A stretch of DNA of 64,000 nt from Pseudonocardia ammonioxydans. Its GTDB lineage: Bacteria; Actinomycetota; Actinomycetes; Mycobacteriales; Pseudonocardiaceae. The stretch is taken from assembly GCF_900115005.1 (NCBI RefSeq), contig NZ_FOUY01000006.1:124001-188000 (forward strand). The letters are read 5' to 3'. Positions within the stretch are counted from its first letter, which is position 1. Every line of letters starts with the position of its first letter. The translations under genes were made by a program, and so were the position numbers. This document shows positions 27,608 through 34,990 of the stretch, one piece after another. The notes below the pieces were generated by a model. That model searched no databases and had not been told where the DNA came from. It saw only the letters and a list, made by a program, of their open reading frames with translations.

Positions 27608-29647
27608 ATGAGCGGGAACGACGGCAGTGGCGGGGACGGCGGCGCCCGGCCCGCGGGTGGCCCGTCGGCGCTGCCCGTCGCCGGGCTGCGGCTGGCGGCG
27701 GCACTGGCGTCCCGGCCCTCGATCCTGGTGCGCCGTGCCGGGGGCTGGGCGTGGGAATTGGGCCGGGTCGGGCTCGGCCGGTCCGCCCTCGCGCCGGAAC
27801 CCGCGGCCCCGTCCTGCGCCGGGCTCGTGGGGCGGCGCGCCGCCCAGGTGTTCCTCGCCACCACCGAGGCCCTGTCCGGCCTGCTCGACGACGCCGCGGA
27901 CGGGGCGGGCTCCCCGCTGCCCGCCGGCGACGCCGAGCGGCTGCGGGCAACGCTGTACGAGCTGACGACGCTGTTCGTCCCGGGCTCGACCACCGCCCGG
28001 CCCGTCGTACCCCCGTCCACGAGCGCGGCCACGTCCCCCGGAACCGCACAGGCCGGACCCCCGCCGGCCGGGTCCCCGCCCGGGTCCACGCCGGCCGGGT
28101 CCACGCCGGCCGGGCCCGCAGCTGCCGGCGTCACGCCGGTGCCCGGGCCGTCGTCCGTCGAGCCCGCGCCGGACGGCGGTGGGCCACGCGCGGACGGCCG
28201 GCCGGCGAGCAGCGAGCCGGCCACCGCACCGGGAACCGGCCACACCGACCCCTCGCCCGGCGAGCCCGGTGCTCCCGGGGACCCGGGTTCTCCCGGGGAC
28301 CCCGGTACTTCCGGCGGCCTCGGTACTTCCGGCAGCCCCGCCACTTCCGGCAGCCCCGCCACTTCCGGCAGCCCCGCCACTTCCGGCAGCCCCGCCACTT
28401 CCGGCAGCCCCGCCACTTCCGGCAACCCCGGTACTCCGGGCGACCCGGCCGCCGTCGGCGACCCGGGCCCCGTCGAGCGGGTGTTCACCGCCCCGGGCCC
28501 GGGTGACCCCGGTGTCCCGTACGACACCGGCGCCCGGGACGCCGGTGCCGGCCCGGTCCCGGGCCGGGACGTGGCGGCCACACCGGGTGCCGTCGTGCAA
28601 CGCACCCCGATGTTCGAGCTGCTGCAGTACCTGCCGGTGACCGAGCAGGTGCACGACACGCCGGTCCTCGTCGTCCCGCCGCTGCTGCACCGCTACTGGC
28701 TGGCCGACCTCACGCCCGGGTACTCGCTGGTCGCGCACCTGGTGGCGCAGGGACTGCAGGTGTTCGCGCTGTCCTGGCGCCCGCCCGGCCCCGCGGACGC
28801 CGGGCGGGATCTCGACGCGCACGCCGCCGCCGTCCTCGACGCGCTCGAGGCCTGCCTCCGGATCGCCCGCGCCCCGCGGGTCTCGCTGCTGGGCGTGCGC
28901 TCCGGCGGCCTGCTGTCCGCCGCCGTGCAGTCGCACCAGGCCGCGATCGGGCTCGACGACCGGGTCGCCGCGGCCGGCTACCTGGCGACCGTGCTGGACG
29001 GGGCCGACGAGCCGGGCCGTGCCGGCGGGCCGGACGGCACCCGCCCGGAGCACGCCACCGTCCCGGGGACGGGCGCCCGGGTACTGCCGTGGCCGGACAC
29101 CGGTGCCCTTCTGCACGCCCGGGCCACCCGCGCCGTCCGGGCCTGGGACGCGGACCTGCTGCCGCTGCCGTCGTCGCTGCGCGCCGACCTGGCCGCGGTC
29201 GCCGACGACACCGACACTGGCCTGCGGGTGCTGGGTACCCCGGTCCACCCGGCGGTGCTGCGCCGCGACGGTTACCTCGTCGCGGCCGCGGACGACCCCG
29301 GACAGCCGTGGACCGGCGGGTACCGCACGGCCCGGCTGCTGGGTGGTGCGTGCCGGCTGGTGCTCGCGCCCGGCGACCGCGCCGGGGTGGTGCTGGCACC
29401 GCCGCGGGCGGCCACCTCGTTCCGCGCGGGGTCCTGCGGGGCCGGCGACGGCGTGGCGGAGGCCTGGCTCGCCGCGGCCGACCCCGTCGAGGGTTCCTGG
29501 TGGGACGACCTCGCCGGATGGCTGGCCGAACGCTCCGGGACGTTGCGCGACGCACCACCGGAGCTCGGCGGACGGCGTCTCCCGCCGCTGTTCCCGGCCC
29601 CGGGGACCTACCTCACCGCGGCACCGGGTGTGCCCACCGCCACGTGA
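27608..29647 (+). CDS. PhaC-like protein lacking the catalytic Cys, with collagen-like insert
   Basis: A 679-residue protein related to class I PHA synthases. Aligned by eye with the canonical PhaC at 40177-41964, it shares VVPPLLHRYWLADLTPGYSLV and the C-terminal GSWWDDLAGWLAERSG. The lipase-box G-x-C-x-G-G is GVRSGG (about residue 429), so Cys is replaced by Arg, and the SGHIAG His region reads PGDRAG. Polymerase activity is therefore unlikely. Residues about 120-320 are Pro/Gly/Ser/Thr-rich and include 18-bp tandem repeats. It lies upstream of a PhaZ-type gene (52 bp gap). A granule-surface or regulatory role is an inference. Confidence 0.82.
   Translation: MSGNDGSGGDGGARPAGGPSALPVAGLRLAAALASRPSILVRRAGGWAWELGRVGLGRSALAPEPAAPSCAGLVGRRAAQVFLATTEALSGLLDDAADGAGSPLPAGDAERLRATLYELTTLFVPGSTTARPVVPPSTSAATSPGTAQAGPPPAGSPPGSTPAGSTPAGPAAAGVTPVPGPSSVEPAPDGGGPRADGRPASSEPATAPGTGHTDPSPGEPGAPGDPGSPGDPGTSGGLGTSGSPATSGSPATSGSPATSGSPATSGSPATSGNPGTPGDPAAVGDPGPVERVFTAPGPGDPGVPYDTGARDAGAGPVPGRDVAATPGAVVQRTPMFELLQYLPVTEQVHDTPVLVVPPLLHRYWLADLTPGYSLVAHLVAQGLQVFALSWRPPGPADAGRDLDAHAAAVLDALEACLRIARAPRVSLLGVRSGGLLSAAVQSHQAAIGLDDRVAAAGYLATVLDGADEPGRAGGPDGTRPEHATVPGTGARVLPWPDTGALLHARATRAVRAWDADLLPLPSSLRADLAAVADDTDTGLRVLGTPVHPAVLRRDGYLVAAADDPGQPWTGGYRTARLLGGACRLVLAPGDRAGVVLAPPRAATSFRAGSCGAGDGVAEAWLAAADPVEGSWWDDLAGWLAERSGTLRDAPPELGGRRLPPLFPAPGTYLTAAPGVPTAT
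28307..28432 (+). repeat. 18-bp tandem repeat in the PhaC-like gene
   Basis: Five perfect copies of ACTTCCGGCAGCCCCGCC occupy 28325-28414, with one variant copy on each side (28307-28324 and 28415-28432). The period of 18 keeps the frame and encodes TSGSPA six-residue repeats. Looser GDPGSPGDPG triplets precede it. Such arrays gain and lose units easily, so length polymorphism is expected. Confidence 0.95.
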
Positions 29648-29685
29648 CCGCGGATCTCACACCCCCGCACGGCCGTACCGGGCCC

Positions 29686-29691
29686 TACGCT
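29686..29691 (+). promoter_or_regulatory. -10 box (TACGCT) upstream of phaZ-type gene
   Basis: TACGCT ends 8 nt before ATG 29700, compatible with a leaderless or near-leaderless transcript. Confidence 0.4.
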
Positions 29692-29699
29692 CCCCGGTG

Positions 29700-30545
29700 A
29701 TGGTCACTCCCCCACGCCCACGCCCGGCGGGTGCCGCGGTCGAGGAGCACGACGTGCTCGTCGGCGGGCGCACCCTGCGCGTCGTGCGGCGCCCCGCCTC
29801 CGGGCCGGGTGCACGCCGCACCCCGCTGCTGCTGTGCAACGGCATCGGCGCCGCCACCGACGTCCTCGACCCGCTGGTCGAGGCGCTGCCGGCGGATCTG
29901 GACGTCATCCGGTTCGACCCGCCCGGGATCGGCGGGTCACCCACGCCACGGATGCCCTACCACCTGTCGTGGATGGCGCACCGCGTCGGTCAGGTGCTGA
30001 CGAAGCTGGGCGTGCGTGAGGCCGACGTCCTGGGCTTCTCCTGGGGCGGGATGCTCGCCCAGCAGCTGGCGATCAGCCGGCGCCGCCGGGTCCGCAAGCT
30101 GGTGCTGGCGGCGACCGGGCCGGGCGCGCTGATGATCCCGGCGTCACCGCGGGTGCTGAGCGTGCTGACCTCGCCGAAGCGGCACCAGGACCCGGCCTAC
30201 GTCGACGCCGTCGCCCCGCAGCTCTACGGGGGCGCGCTGCGCCGGCACCCGGAACGCGCCGCGGAGGTGCTCGGCTCGGGCAGCCGGCGCGGCCCGATGC
30301 GCGGGTACTACTACCAGCTGGCCGCGCTGTCCGGCTGGACCAGCGTGCCGCTGCTGCCGACGATCACCGCCGACACGTTGATCATCGCGGGCGACGACGA
30401 CCCGATGATCCCGCGCGGCAACGCCACCATCCTGGCGCGCGGCATCCGGCGGTCCCGGATCCACCGCCATCCCGGTGGTCACCTCGACATGCTGCTGGAC
30501 CCGGAGCCGTTCGCCGCCGAGATCGACAGGTTCCTGACGTCCTGA
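29700..30545 (+). CDS. phaZ: Intracellular PHA depolymerase, PhaZ type (alpha/beta hydrolase)
   Basis: A 281-residue alpha/beta hydrolase that matches the mcl-PHA depolymerase PhaZ of pseudomonads. Shared blocks are LGFSWGGMLAQQLA (nucleophile Ser, about residue 113), LVLAATGPGALMIPASPRVL, QLYGGALRRHPE, YYYQLAALSGWTS, IIAGDDDPMIP (catalytic Asp) and GGHLDMLLDP (His, about 260). Its place after the PhaC-like gene and within 15 kb of phaC and phaP supports PHA turnover in the cytoplasm. The start is ATG 29700. A short-chain esterase role cannot be excluded. Confidence 0.87.
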   Translation: MVTPPRPRPAGAAVEEHDVLVGGRTLRVVRRPASGPGARRTPLLLCNGIGAATDVLDPLVEALPADLDVIRFDPPGIGGSPTPRMPYHLSWMAHRVGQVLTKLGVREADVLGFSWGGMLAQQLAISRRRRVRKLVLAATGPGALMIPASPRVLSVLTSPKRHQDPAYVDAVAPQLYGGALRRHPERAAEVLGSGSRRGPMRGYYYQLAALSGWTSVPLLPTITADTLIIAGDDDPMIPRGNATILARGIRRSRIHRHPGGHLDMLLDPEPFAAEIDRFLTS

Positions 30546-31648
30546 GCACCGGGCGGGTTCCCACCACGGGCGGGCGCGGCGTCCTGCTGCGGCCGTGCCA
30601 CGCCGGCGACGCGGCGGCGCTCGCGCGGCTCGACGCCGGGGAACGGGAGGTGCTCGGGGAGTCGGGGCCGGAGCACCATGCCGCGGCCGTCACCGACCCG
30701 GCGCGGGCGCACCTGGTGCTCGACGACGGCGCGGGCCTCGCCGGGTACCTCTCGCTGGCCGCACCGCGCGGCCCGGAACCGGGCGTCGAACTCCACCGGC
30801 TGGTCGTCGCCGCCGACCGGCGCCGCACGGGCCTGGGCCACGCGCTGCTGCACCTGGCCCTGGACCTGTGCGGCATCCCCCGCGTCCCCGGGGGCGCAGC
30901 CGCCACCGCCACACTCGCCGACACCGCTCCGGGCGCCGCCGCCCCGGGCGCTACCACGCCGGGCGCCGCCACGCCCCGTTGCCCCGAGGGGCACCCTCGT
31001 AGCACCCCACGCCCCGAGGGGCCCCCTGGTAGCGCTCGAGACCCCGAGGGTGCCCCCGGGGACACCCGGCACCCGGCCCGCGGAGACGCCCCGCGCCACA
31101 CCACGCGCCCCGAGGGGTCCCCTGGTAGCGCTCGGGGCCCCGAGGGCGCCCCTGGAGGCGCCCGGCGCACCGGGCACCGAAGCGTCCCCGGCACCACCAC
31201 GTGCCCCGAGGGTGCCCCCGGGAGCAACGCCACCGAGGAAGCGCCTCACGACACCGCGCGCATCGGCCACGCACACACCCCGGACACCACGTGCCCCGAG
31301 GGGCACCCTCGTAGCGTGGGGCGCCCCGAGGGTGCCCCTGGGGGCGACGGCGCGGGCGACGGCGCCGGCGCGGACCTCGGCGCGAGCGCCGGTGCCGGCA
31401 CAGAACTCGGCGCGAGCGCCGGTGCGGGCGTCGGACGGCGCCGCGGGGCGACGGGCGTCGTGCTCGACCCGGGCTGGACACCACCGGCCTGGCTCGCGGC
31501 GGGCCGGATCTGGCTGGAGGTCGCGCCGGGCAACACCGGGGCGCTGCGGCTCTACCGCGCGGCGGGGTTCGTCACCGAGACGCAGCTGCCGTCGGTGCCG
31601 GGAGACCCGGCGTCGCCACCGCTGCGGCTGATCCTCTCCCGCGGGTGA
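30542..31648 (+). CDS. GNAT acetyltransferase split by a repeat-built insertion
   Basis: A 368-residue frame in which a normal GNAT domain is interrupted. The first half (GVLLRPCHAGDAAALARLDAG to LVVAADRRRTGLGHALLHLAL, motif A) ends near residue 118; the second (IWLEVAPGNTGALRLYRAAGF, motif B) resumes near residue 320. The middle 200 residues are Pro/Gly/Arg/Thr-rich and made of hairpin repeats reading PEGHPRS and PEGAPGG. No ATG, GTG or TTG exists before motif A except a GTG at 30650 that would delete the first strand; CTG 30542 overlaps the PhaZ stop as CTGA. Whether the enzyme still folds is unknown. Confidence 0.68.
   Translation: MSTGRVPTTGGRGVLLRPCHAGDAAALARLDAGEREVLGESGPEHHAAAVTDPARAHLVLDDGAGLAGYLSLAAPRGPEPGVELHRLVVAADRRRTGLGHALLHLALDLCGIPRVPGGAAATATLADTAPGAAAPGATTPGAATPRCPEGHPRSTPRPEGPPGSARDPEGAPGDTRHPARGDAPRHTTRPEGSPGSARGPEGAPGGARRTGHRSVPGTTTCPEGAPGSNATEEAPHDTARIGHAHTPDTTCPEGHPRSVGRPEGAPGGDGAGDGAGADLGASAGAGTELGASAGAGVGRRRGATGVVLDPGWTPPAWLAAGRIWLEVAPGNTGALRLYRAAGFVTETQLPSVPGDPASPPLRLILSRG
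30981..31345 (+). repeat. Cluster of eight CCCCGAGGG hairpin half-units in the GNAT gene
   Basis: Half-units begin near 30982, 31011, 31042, 31108, 31136, 31203, 31292 and 31322. The last pair is perfect: GGGGCACCCTCG (31300-31311) and CGAGGGTGCCCC (31327-31338) with a 15-nt loop. The first pair has the same spacing. The same element is in cobN (645-683, minus orientation). All copies leave the frame open. Confidence 0.85.
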
Positions 31649-31682
31649 GCACCGGCGTCCCCGCGGGTGAGCAGCAACGGCG

Positions 31683-31934
31683 TCAGGAGTCGTCGCCGCC
31701 CTTCGGCAGCCCTTCGAAGATCTCCTTGCACTGCGGGCAGACCGGCGAGCCGGGCTTGGCCGACTTGGTGACCGGGAACGTCTCCCCGCACAGCGCCACG
31801 ACCATGTTGCCCAGGACCGCGCTCTCGGTGATCTTGGACTTCTTGACGTAGTGGAACTTGTCCGGCGCGTCGTCGGTGGTGCTCTCGGTGGGGTCCGGCC
31901 GGGTGTCGACCTCGGGAAGTGTCGTCGTGGACAT
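31683..31934 (-). CDS. DUF3039 family protein
   Basis: An 83-residue actinobacterial protein of the DUF3039 family. It has HYVKKSKITESAVLGNMVVALCGETFPV and the C-terminal GSPVCPQCKEIFEGLP, so a CxxC pair plus the earlier Cys may bind zinc. The start is ATG 31934 (MSTTTLPEV); a GTG six codons earlier is possible. It sits upstream-convergent to the GNAT gene and downstream of the DUF3099 gene. Its function is unknown, though it commonly neighbours DUF3099 genes. Confidence 0.9.
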   Translation of the reverse strand: MSTTTLPEVDTRPDPTESTTDDAPDKFHYVKKSKITESAVLGNMVVALCGETFPVTKSAKPGSPVCPQCKEIFEGLPKGGDDS

Positions 31935-31990
31935 GAGCCCATGATGCACCACGTGCCGGGCCGGCCGCGTCGTGCACGACGGCCGCGCGG

Positions 31991-32590
31991 TCAGCCGGCG
32001 GTGGGTGCGTCGCGGTGCCCGGAGGTGTCCGCGGAGTCCTGCCAGGAACCACCGGCGGTCCGAGCGGTGCCGGCGGCCCCACCGGTGCCCGCGTCATCGG
32101 AGTGCGCGTCCTCGGAGTGCGCGGTACGGCCGGTGTCCGCGGTACCGCCGGTGTCGGTGGTACCGCCGGTGTCGGTGGCGCCGGTGTCCGCGGCCCCGGA
32201 ATCCGCGGCGCCGGAACCCTCGTGGGATTCACCCGAGCGGGCGGACCCGGAACCGGTGGCCCCGGAGCCGGCGGAGCGGCCGGAGTCGATCACGTCGTGC
32301 GGCCGGTCCTCGAGCTCCCGGTGCCCGTGCCGGTACCGGTTGGGCTTCTCGGCCTTGCGGGGCAGCCGGTCGTTGGCGATGAGCACCGCGATCCACGGCA
32401 GCGGAACCGAGATCACCAGCAGGGTCACGGCCAGCCACGGGATCTGGTAGAAGAGGCCCGCCAGGATGATGCAGGGGAACCGGAGGCCCATCGTCCACCG
32501 ATAGCGCCGCTTGCGGACCTCCAGCTCCTCCTCGTAGGACATCTGCGCGTCCGTGATGAGCACGGGATCCTCGCGTCGCGGGTCGGTCAC
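31991..32590 (-). CDS. DUF3099 membrane protein with repetitive tail
   Basis: A 199-residue protein. The N-terminal DUF3099 domain (about residues 8-85) reads VLITDAQMSYEEELEVRKRRY and has two membrane segments (FPCIILAGLFYQIPWLAVTLLVISVPLPWIAVLIA, split by a short turn). Residues about 105-199 are a Gly/Ser/Thr/Asp-rich hydrophilic tail of repeated TDTGGTAD-like units, much longer than usual for the family. The start is GTG 32590 (VTDPRREDPVLI) after GGGAGG. Function unknown; the tail would be cytoplasmic. Confidence 0.87.
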   Translation of the reverse strand: MTDPRREDPVLITDAQMSYEEELEVRKRRYRWTMGLRFPCIILAGLFYQIPWLAVTLLVISVPLPWIAVLIANDRLPRKAEKPNRYRHGHRELEDRPHDVIDSGRSAGSGATGSGSARSGESHEGSGAADSGAADTGATDTGGTTDTGGTADTGRTAHSEDAHSDDAGTGGAAGTARTAGGSWQDSADTSGHRDAPTAG

Positions 32591-32689
32591 GAGACCACCT
32601 CCCGCATCCATGGTGTCACCCGCACGGGACCGGCGCGCAACGACCGCCCGAGCGAGGCCCGCGCCGACGTGGCGCGGATCGGCGAGCGG

Positions 32690-33886
32690 TCAGGCACCGT
32701 CCGGCCCGTTGCCCAGCAGCGGCTCGTCGACCGAGCGGACCTCGGAGCCCGGCAGCCCGTCCGGGTGCTCGGTGCGGACCCGGTCGACGGCGTCGAGCGC
32801 GATCCCGAGGTGCTTGCGCTTGCTGGCCTCGTAGAAGGCCCGGGCGCCGCCGGCGAGCTTCGGCTCGGCGTGCAGGGGCTTGTCGGAGACGCAGAGCAGG
32901 GTGGCGTTGGGGATCCGGTACCGGAAGCCGTTCGCCGCGATCGTCGCCGACTCCATGTCCACCGCGACCGCCCGCGCGAGCCGCATCCGGTACAGCGTCG
33001 AGGACTGGTTGAACTCCCAGTTGCGGTTGTCGGTGGTGTGCACGACACCGGGCCGGTACGTCGCGTCGGCGCGCTCGAGGGCGTCCATCAGGTACCCGTT
33101 GAGCCGCAGGCTCGGGATCACCGGGACGTCCGCGGGCAGCACCTCGTCGAGCACGTGGTCGGCGCGCTGGTAGGCCGTGGCGAGCACGAAGTCGCCGAGC
33201 TCCTGGCGGTTCCGCAGACCGCCTGCGTGCCCGATCATGATCATGATGTCCGGGCGGAGGACGGCCAGGTGGTCGGTGATCGTCTTGGCGTTCGCCGGCC
33301 CGACGCCGATGTTCACCAGGCTGACTCCGTCAGCACCGTCGGCGCCGCCGGGCGCGTGATAGGCGGGCATCTGCACGCCGTCGCGGTCCGGGCGCTCGGC
33401 ACCCGGGAACCGCTCCAGGAACGACTCGACGTGCATCGCGTAGTTGGTGAACAGCACGTGCCGCTGGAACGACTCGGCCGGGGTGCCGGTGTAGTGCGAG
33501 AGCCGGTCCAGCGAGAGCGCCATGCGCTCCGGGCCGAACAGGAACAGCTTCTTGACCCGCAGGTCGAAGCGGTCCTCGTCGAGCGCGGCGAAGAACTCCG
33601 GGTCGGTGAACGACCGGGCCGGGCGGGCCGCCCGCGCGGTCACCGTGGCACCCGCCGCGACCAGTCCGCTCAGCTCGCGGTGCAGGTAGCGGCGGACCGC
33701 ACCGGGCCGGGCGAACTCGCCGGAGATCCGCGGGTTGTGCGTGGACCAGGGCCGCACGACCTCGAGCTCGGGGTACCAGCCGTCGCGGTACACCGCGTCG
33801 AGCGCGTCGAGCAGCCGGTCGATCTCGTGGCCGAGCTTCTCGGCCGGCACCGGCGGGCGGACCTGCTCGATCATCGCCGGGGTCAC
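32690..33886 (-). CDS. amn: AMP nucleosidase
   Basis: A 398-residue protein matching AMP nucleosidase, which hydrolyses AMP to adenine and ribose-5-phosphate. The C-terminal phosphorylase-like domain has VNIGVGPANAKTITDHLAVLRPD, MIGHAGGLRNRQELGDFVLA and VDMESATIAANGFRYR (catalytic region). The start is GTG 33886, overlapping the TGA of the ArsR-type gene; an in-frame ATG lies four codons later. Cotranscription with a metal-type ArsR regulator is unusual for amn. Confidence 0.92.
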   Translation of the reverse strand: MTPAMIEQVRPPVPAEKLGHEIDRLLDALDAVYRDGWYPELEVVRPWSTHNPRISGEFARPGAVRRYLHRELSGLVAAGATVTARAARPARSFTDPEFFAALDEDRFDLRVKKLFLFGPERMALSLDRLSHYTGTPAESFQRHVLFTNYAMHVESFLERFPGAERPDRDGVQMPAYHAPGGADGADGVSLVNIGVGPANAKTITDHLAVLRPDIMIMIGHAGGLRNRQELGDFVLATAYQRADHVLDEVLPADVPVIPSLRLNGYLMDALERADATYRPGVVHTTDNRNWEFNQSSTLYRMRLARAVAVDMESATIAANGFRYRIPNATLLCVSDKPLHAEPKLAGGARAFYEASKRKHLGIALDAVDRVRTEHPDGLPGSEVRSVDEPLLGNGPDGA

Positions 33887-34296
33887 GCGGGCTCCCCCGC
33901 GTCGCTGCCGCCGTGGGCGTGCAGGGGTGTGTCGGTCGAGACGACCACGTCGGAGACGACCTCGAGCAGCCTGCGGGGCAGGCCGTCGGTCAGCCGGTAG
34001 CGGACCAGGCGGCCCTGCCGGTGCGCGGTGACCATGCCGTGCGCGCGCAGCAGCCGCAGCGCGTGCGAGACGGCCGAGTCGCTCATCCCGACCGCCACCG
34101 CCAGGTCGGAGACGCACAGGTCCCCGGCGTGCTGCAGCGCGAGCAGGATGGACAGCCGGTTGGCCTCGCCCAGGACGTCCAGCACGGTCGCCGTCTCCGC
34201 GACCTTGACCCCGTCGGAGAGGACGGCGACGGCGTCGCAGACCTGGTCCGGGTCGATCACGCGGGCGCCGCTGAGTGCCTCCGGAACCTTGTGCAC
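33883..34296 (-). CDS. ArsR/SmtB-family metal-sensing regulator (CmtR/KmtR-like)
   Basis: A 137-residue winged-helix repressor. The recognition helix is SDSAVSHALRLLRAHG (residues about 71-86), the wing follows (MVTAHRQGRLVRYRL). A Cys in the turn GDLCVSDLAVA and a His-containing C-terminus (PLHAHGG) are candidate metal ligands as in CmtR and KmtR. The start is GTG 34296, with a TAGCAT box 7 nt upstream. Its stop overlaps amn, so it probably controls its own operon. Ligand (Zn, Ni, Co or other) not determined. Confidence 0.87.
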   Translation of the reverse strand: MHKVPEALSGARVIDPDQVCDAVAVLSDGVKVAETATVLDVLGEANRLSILLALQHAGDLCVSDLAVAVGMSDSAVSHALRLLRAHGMVTAHRQGRLVRYRLTDGLPRRLLEVVSDVVVSTDTPLHAHGGSDAGEPA

Positions 34297-34303
34297 GACA
34301 CCG

Positions 34304-34309
34304 ATGCTA
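34304..34309 (-). promoter_or_regulatory. -10 box (TAGCAT on minus strand), leaderless start of arsR-amn operon
   Basis: TAGCAT ends 7 nt before GTG 34296. The HhH-GPD gene ends 19 bp upstream-convergent on the same strand, so its transcript may read through. Confidence 0.45.
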
Positions 34310-34314
34310 GCTGC

Positions 34315-34920
34315 CTACGCGCGAGCGGCGGCCGAGCGCTCCTTCGCCGCGGCTTTGATCGCCTTCTTGGTGTCGCGGACCTCGACGAGGGTCTGCGCGT
34401 CGACGACGTCGGCGGCCGAGAGCCTGCTGTCCGGCTTCCCGTAGTCGCCGGCGGCCTCCCGCCAGCCCTCGGGGGTGACCCCGTACTGCTTTCCCAGGAT
34501 CGCGACGAAGATCTTGGCCTTCTGCTCGCCGTAGCCCGGCAGCGCCCGGAGCCGGCGCAGCACCTCCTTACCGGTCGGTGCACCGCCGTCCGCGCCGGGG
34601 CGGGTCCAGATCGCGGCCGGGTCGCCGTCCCACTCGTCGACGATCATCCGGCACATGTCCTGGACCCGCTTGGCCATCGACCCGCCGTAGCGGTGGATGG
34701 CCGGCGGGGTGGTGGCCAGGGTCGCGAACTCGTCGGGGTCGTAGTCGGCGATCACGCGGACGTCGAGCCCGCCGAGCCGTTCGTGCAGCTTCAGCGGTCC
34801 GCGGAACGCGATCTCCATCTGGATCTGCTGGTCGAGCAGCATGCCGATCAGCAACGCCAGCGGCTCGTGTTCCAGCAGCGCGTCGGCCTCGGGCTCCTGG
34901 GCGATGCAGATGCCGGTCAT
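34315..34920 (-). CDS. HhH-GPD base-excision repair protein
   Basis: A 201-residue protein of the actinobacterial HhH-GPD-type base-excision repair family. It has GMLLDQQIQMEIAFRGPLKLHERLG near the N-terminus and a helix-hairpin-helix with LRRLRALPGYGEQKAKIFVAILGKQYG (residues about 118-145). No Fe-S cysteine cluster as in EndoIII follows. The C-terminus is Lys/Ala-rich. The start is ATG 34920. It is divergent from the methyltransferase gene at 34991. Enzymatic specificity is not known. Confidence 0.88.
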   Translation of the reverse strand: MTGICIAQEPEADALLEHEPLALLIGMLLDQQIQMEIAFRGPLKLHERLGGLDVRVIADYDPDEFATLATTPPAIHRYGGSMAKRVQDMCRMIVDEWDGDPAAIWTRPGADGGAPTGKEVLRRLRALPGYGEQKAKIFVAILGKQYGVTPEGWREAAGDYGKPDSRLSAADVVDAQTLVEVRDTKKAIKAAAKERSAAARA

Positions 34921-34990
34921 GGCGGCAAGGATGGCACGACGGCGCCGGTGCGGCGTAGGTCAGCACGGCGGCATGGGTCCGGACGGCGGC

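Noticed and set aside
28307..28432. CRISPR or integron-like array in the PhaC-like gene
   Set aside because: It is a spacerless 18-bp tandem repeat in frame, encoding a six-residue repeat.
30980..31350. CRISPR-like array in the GNAT gene
   Set aside because: Unit spacing is irregular, units are imperfect and paired as hairpins, and no cas genes are near.
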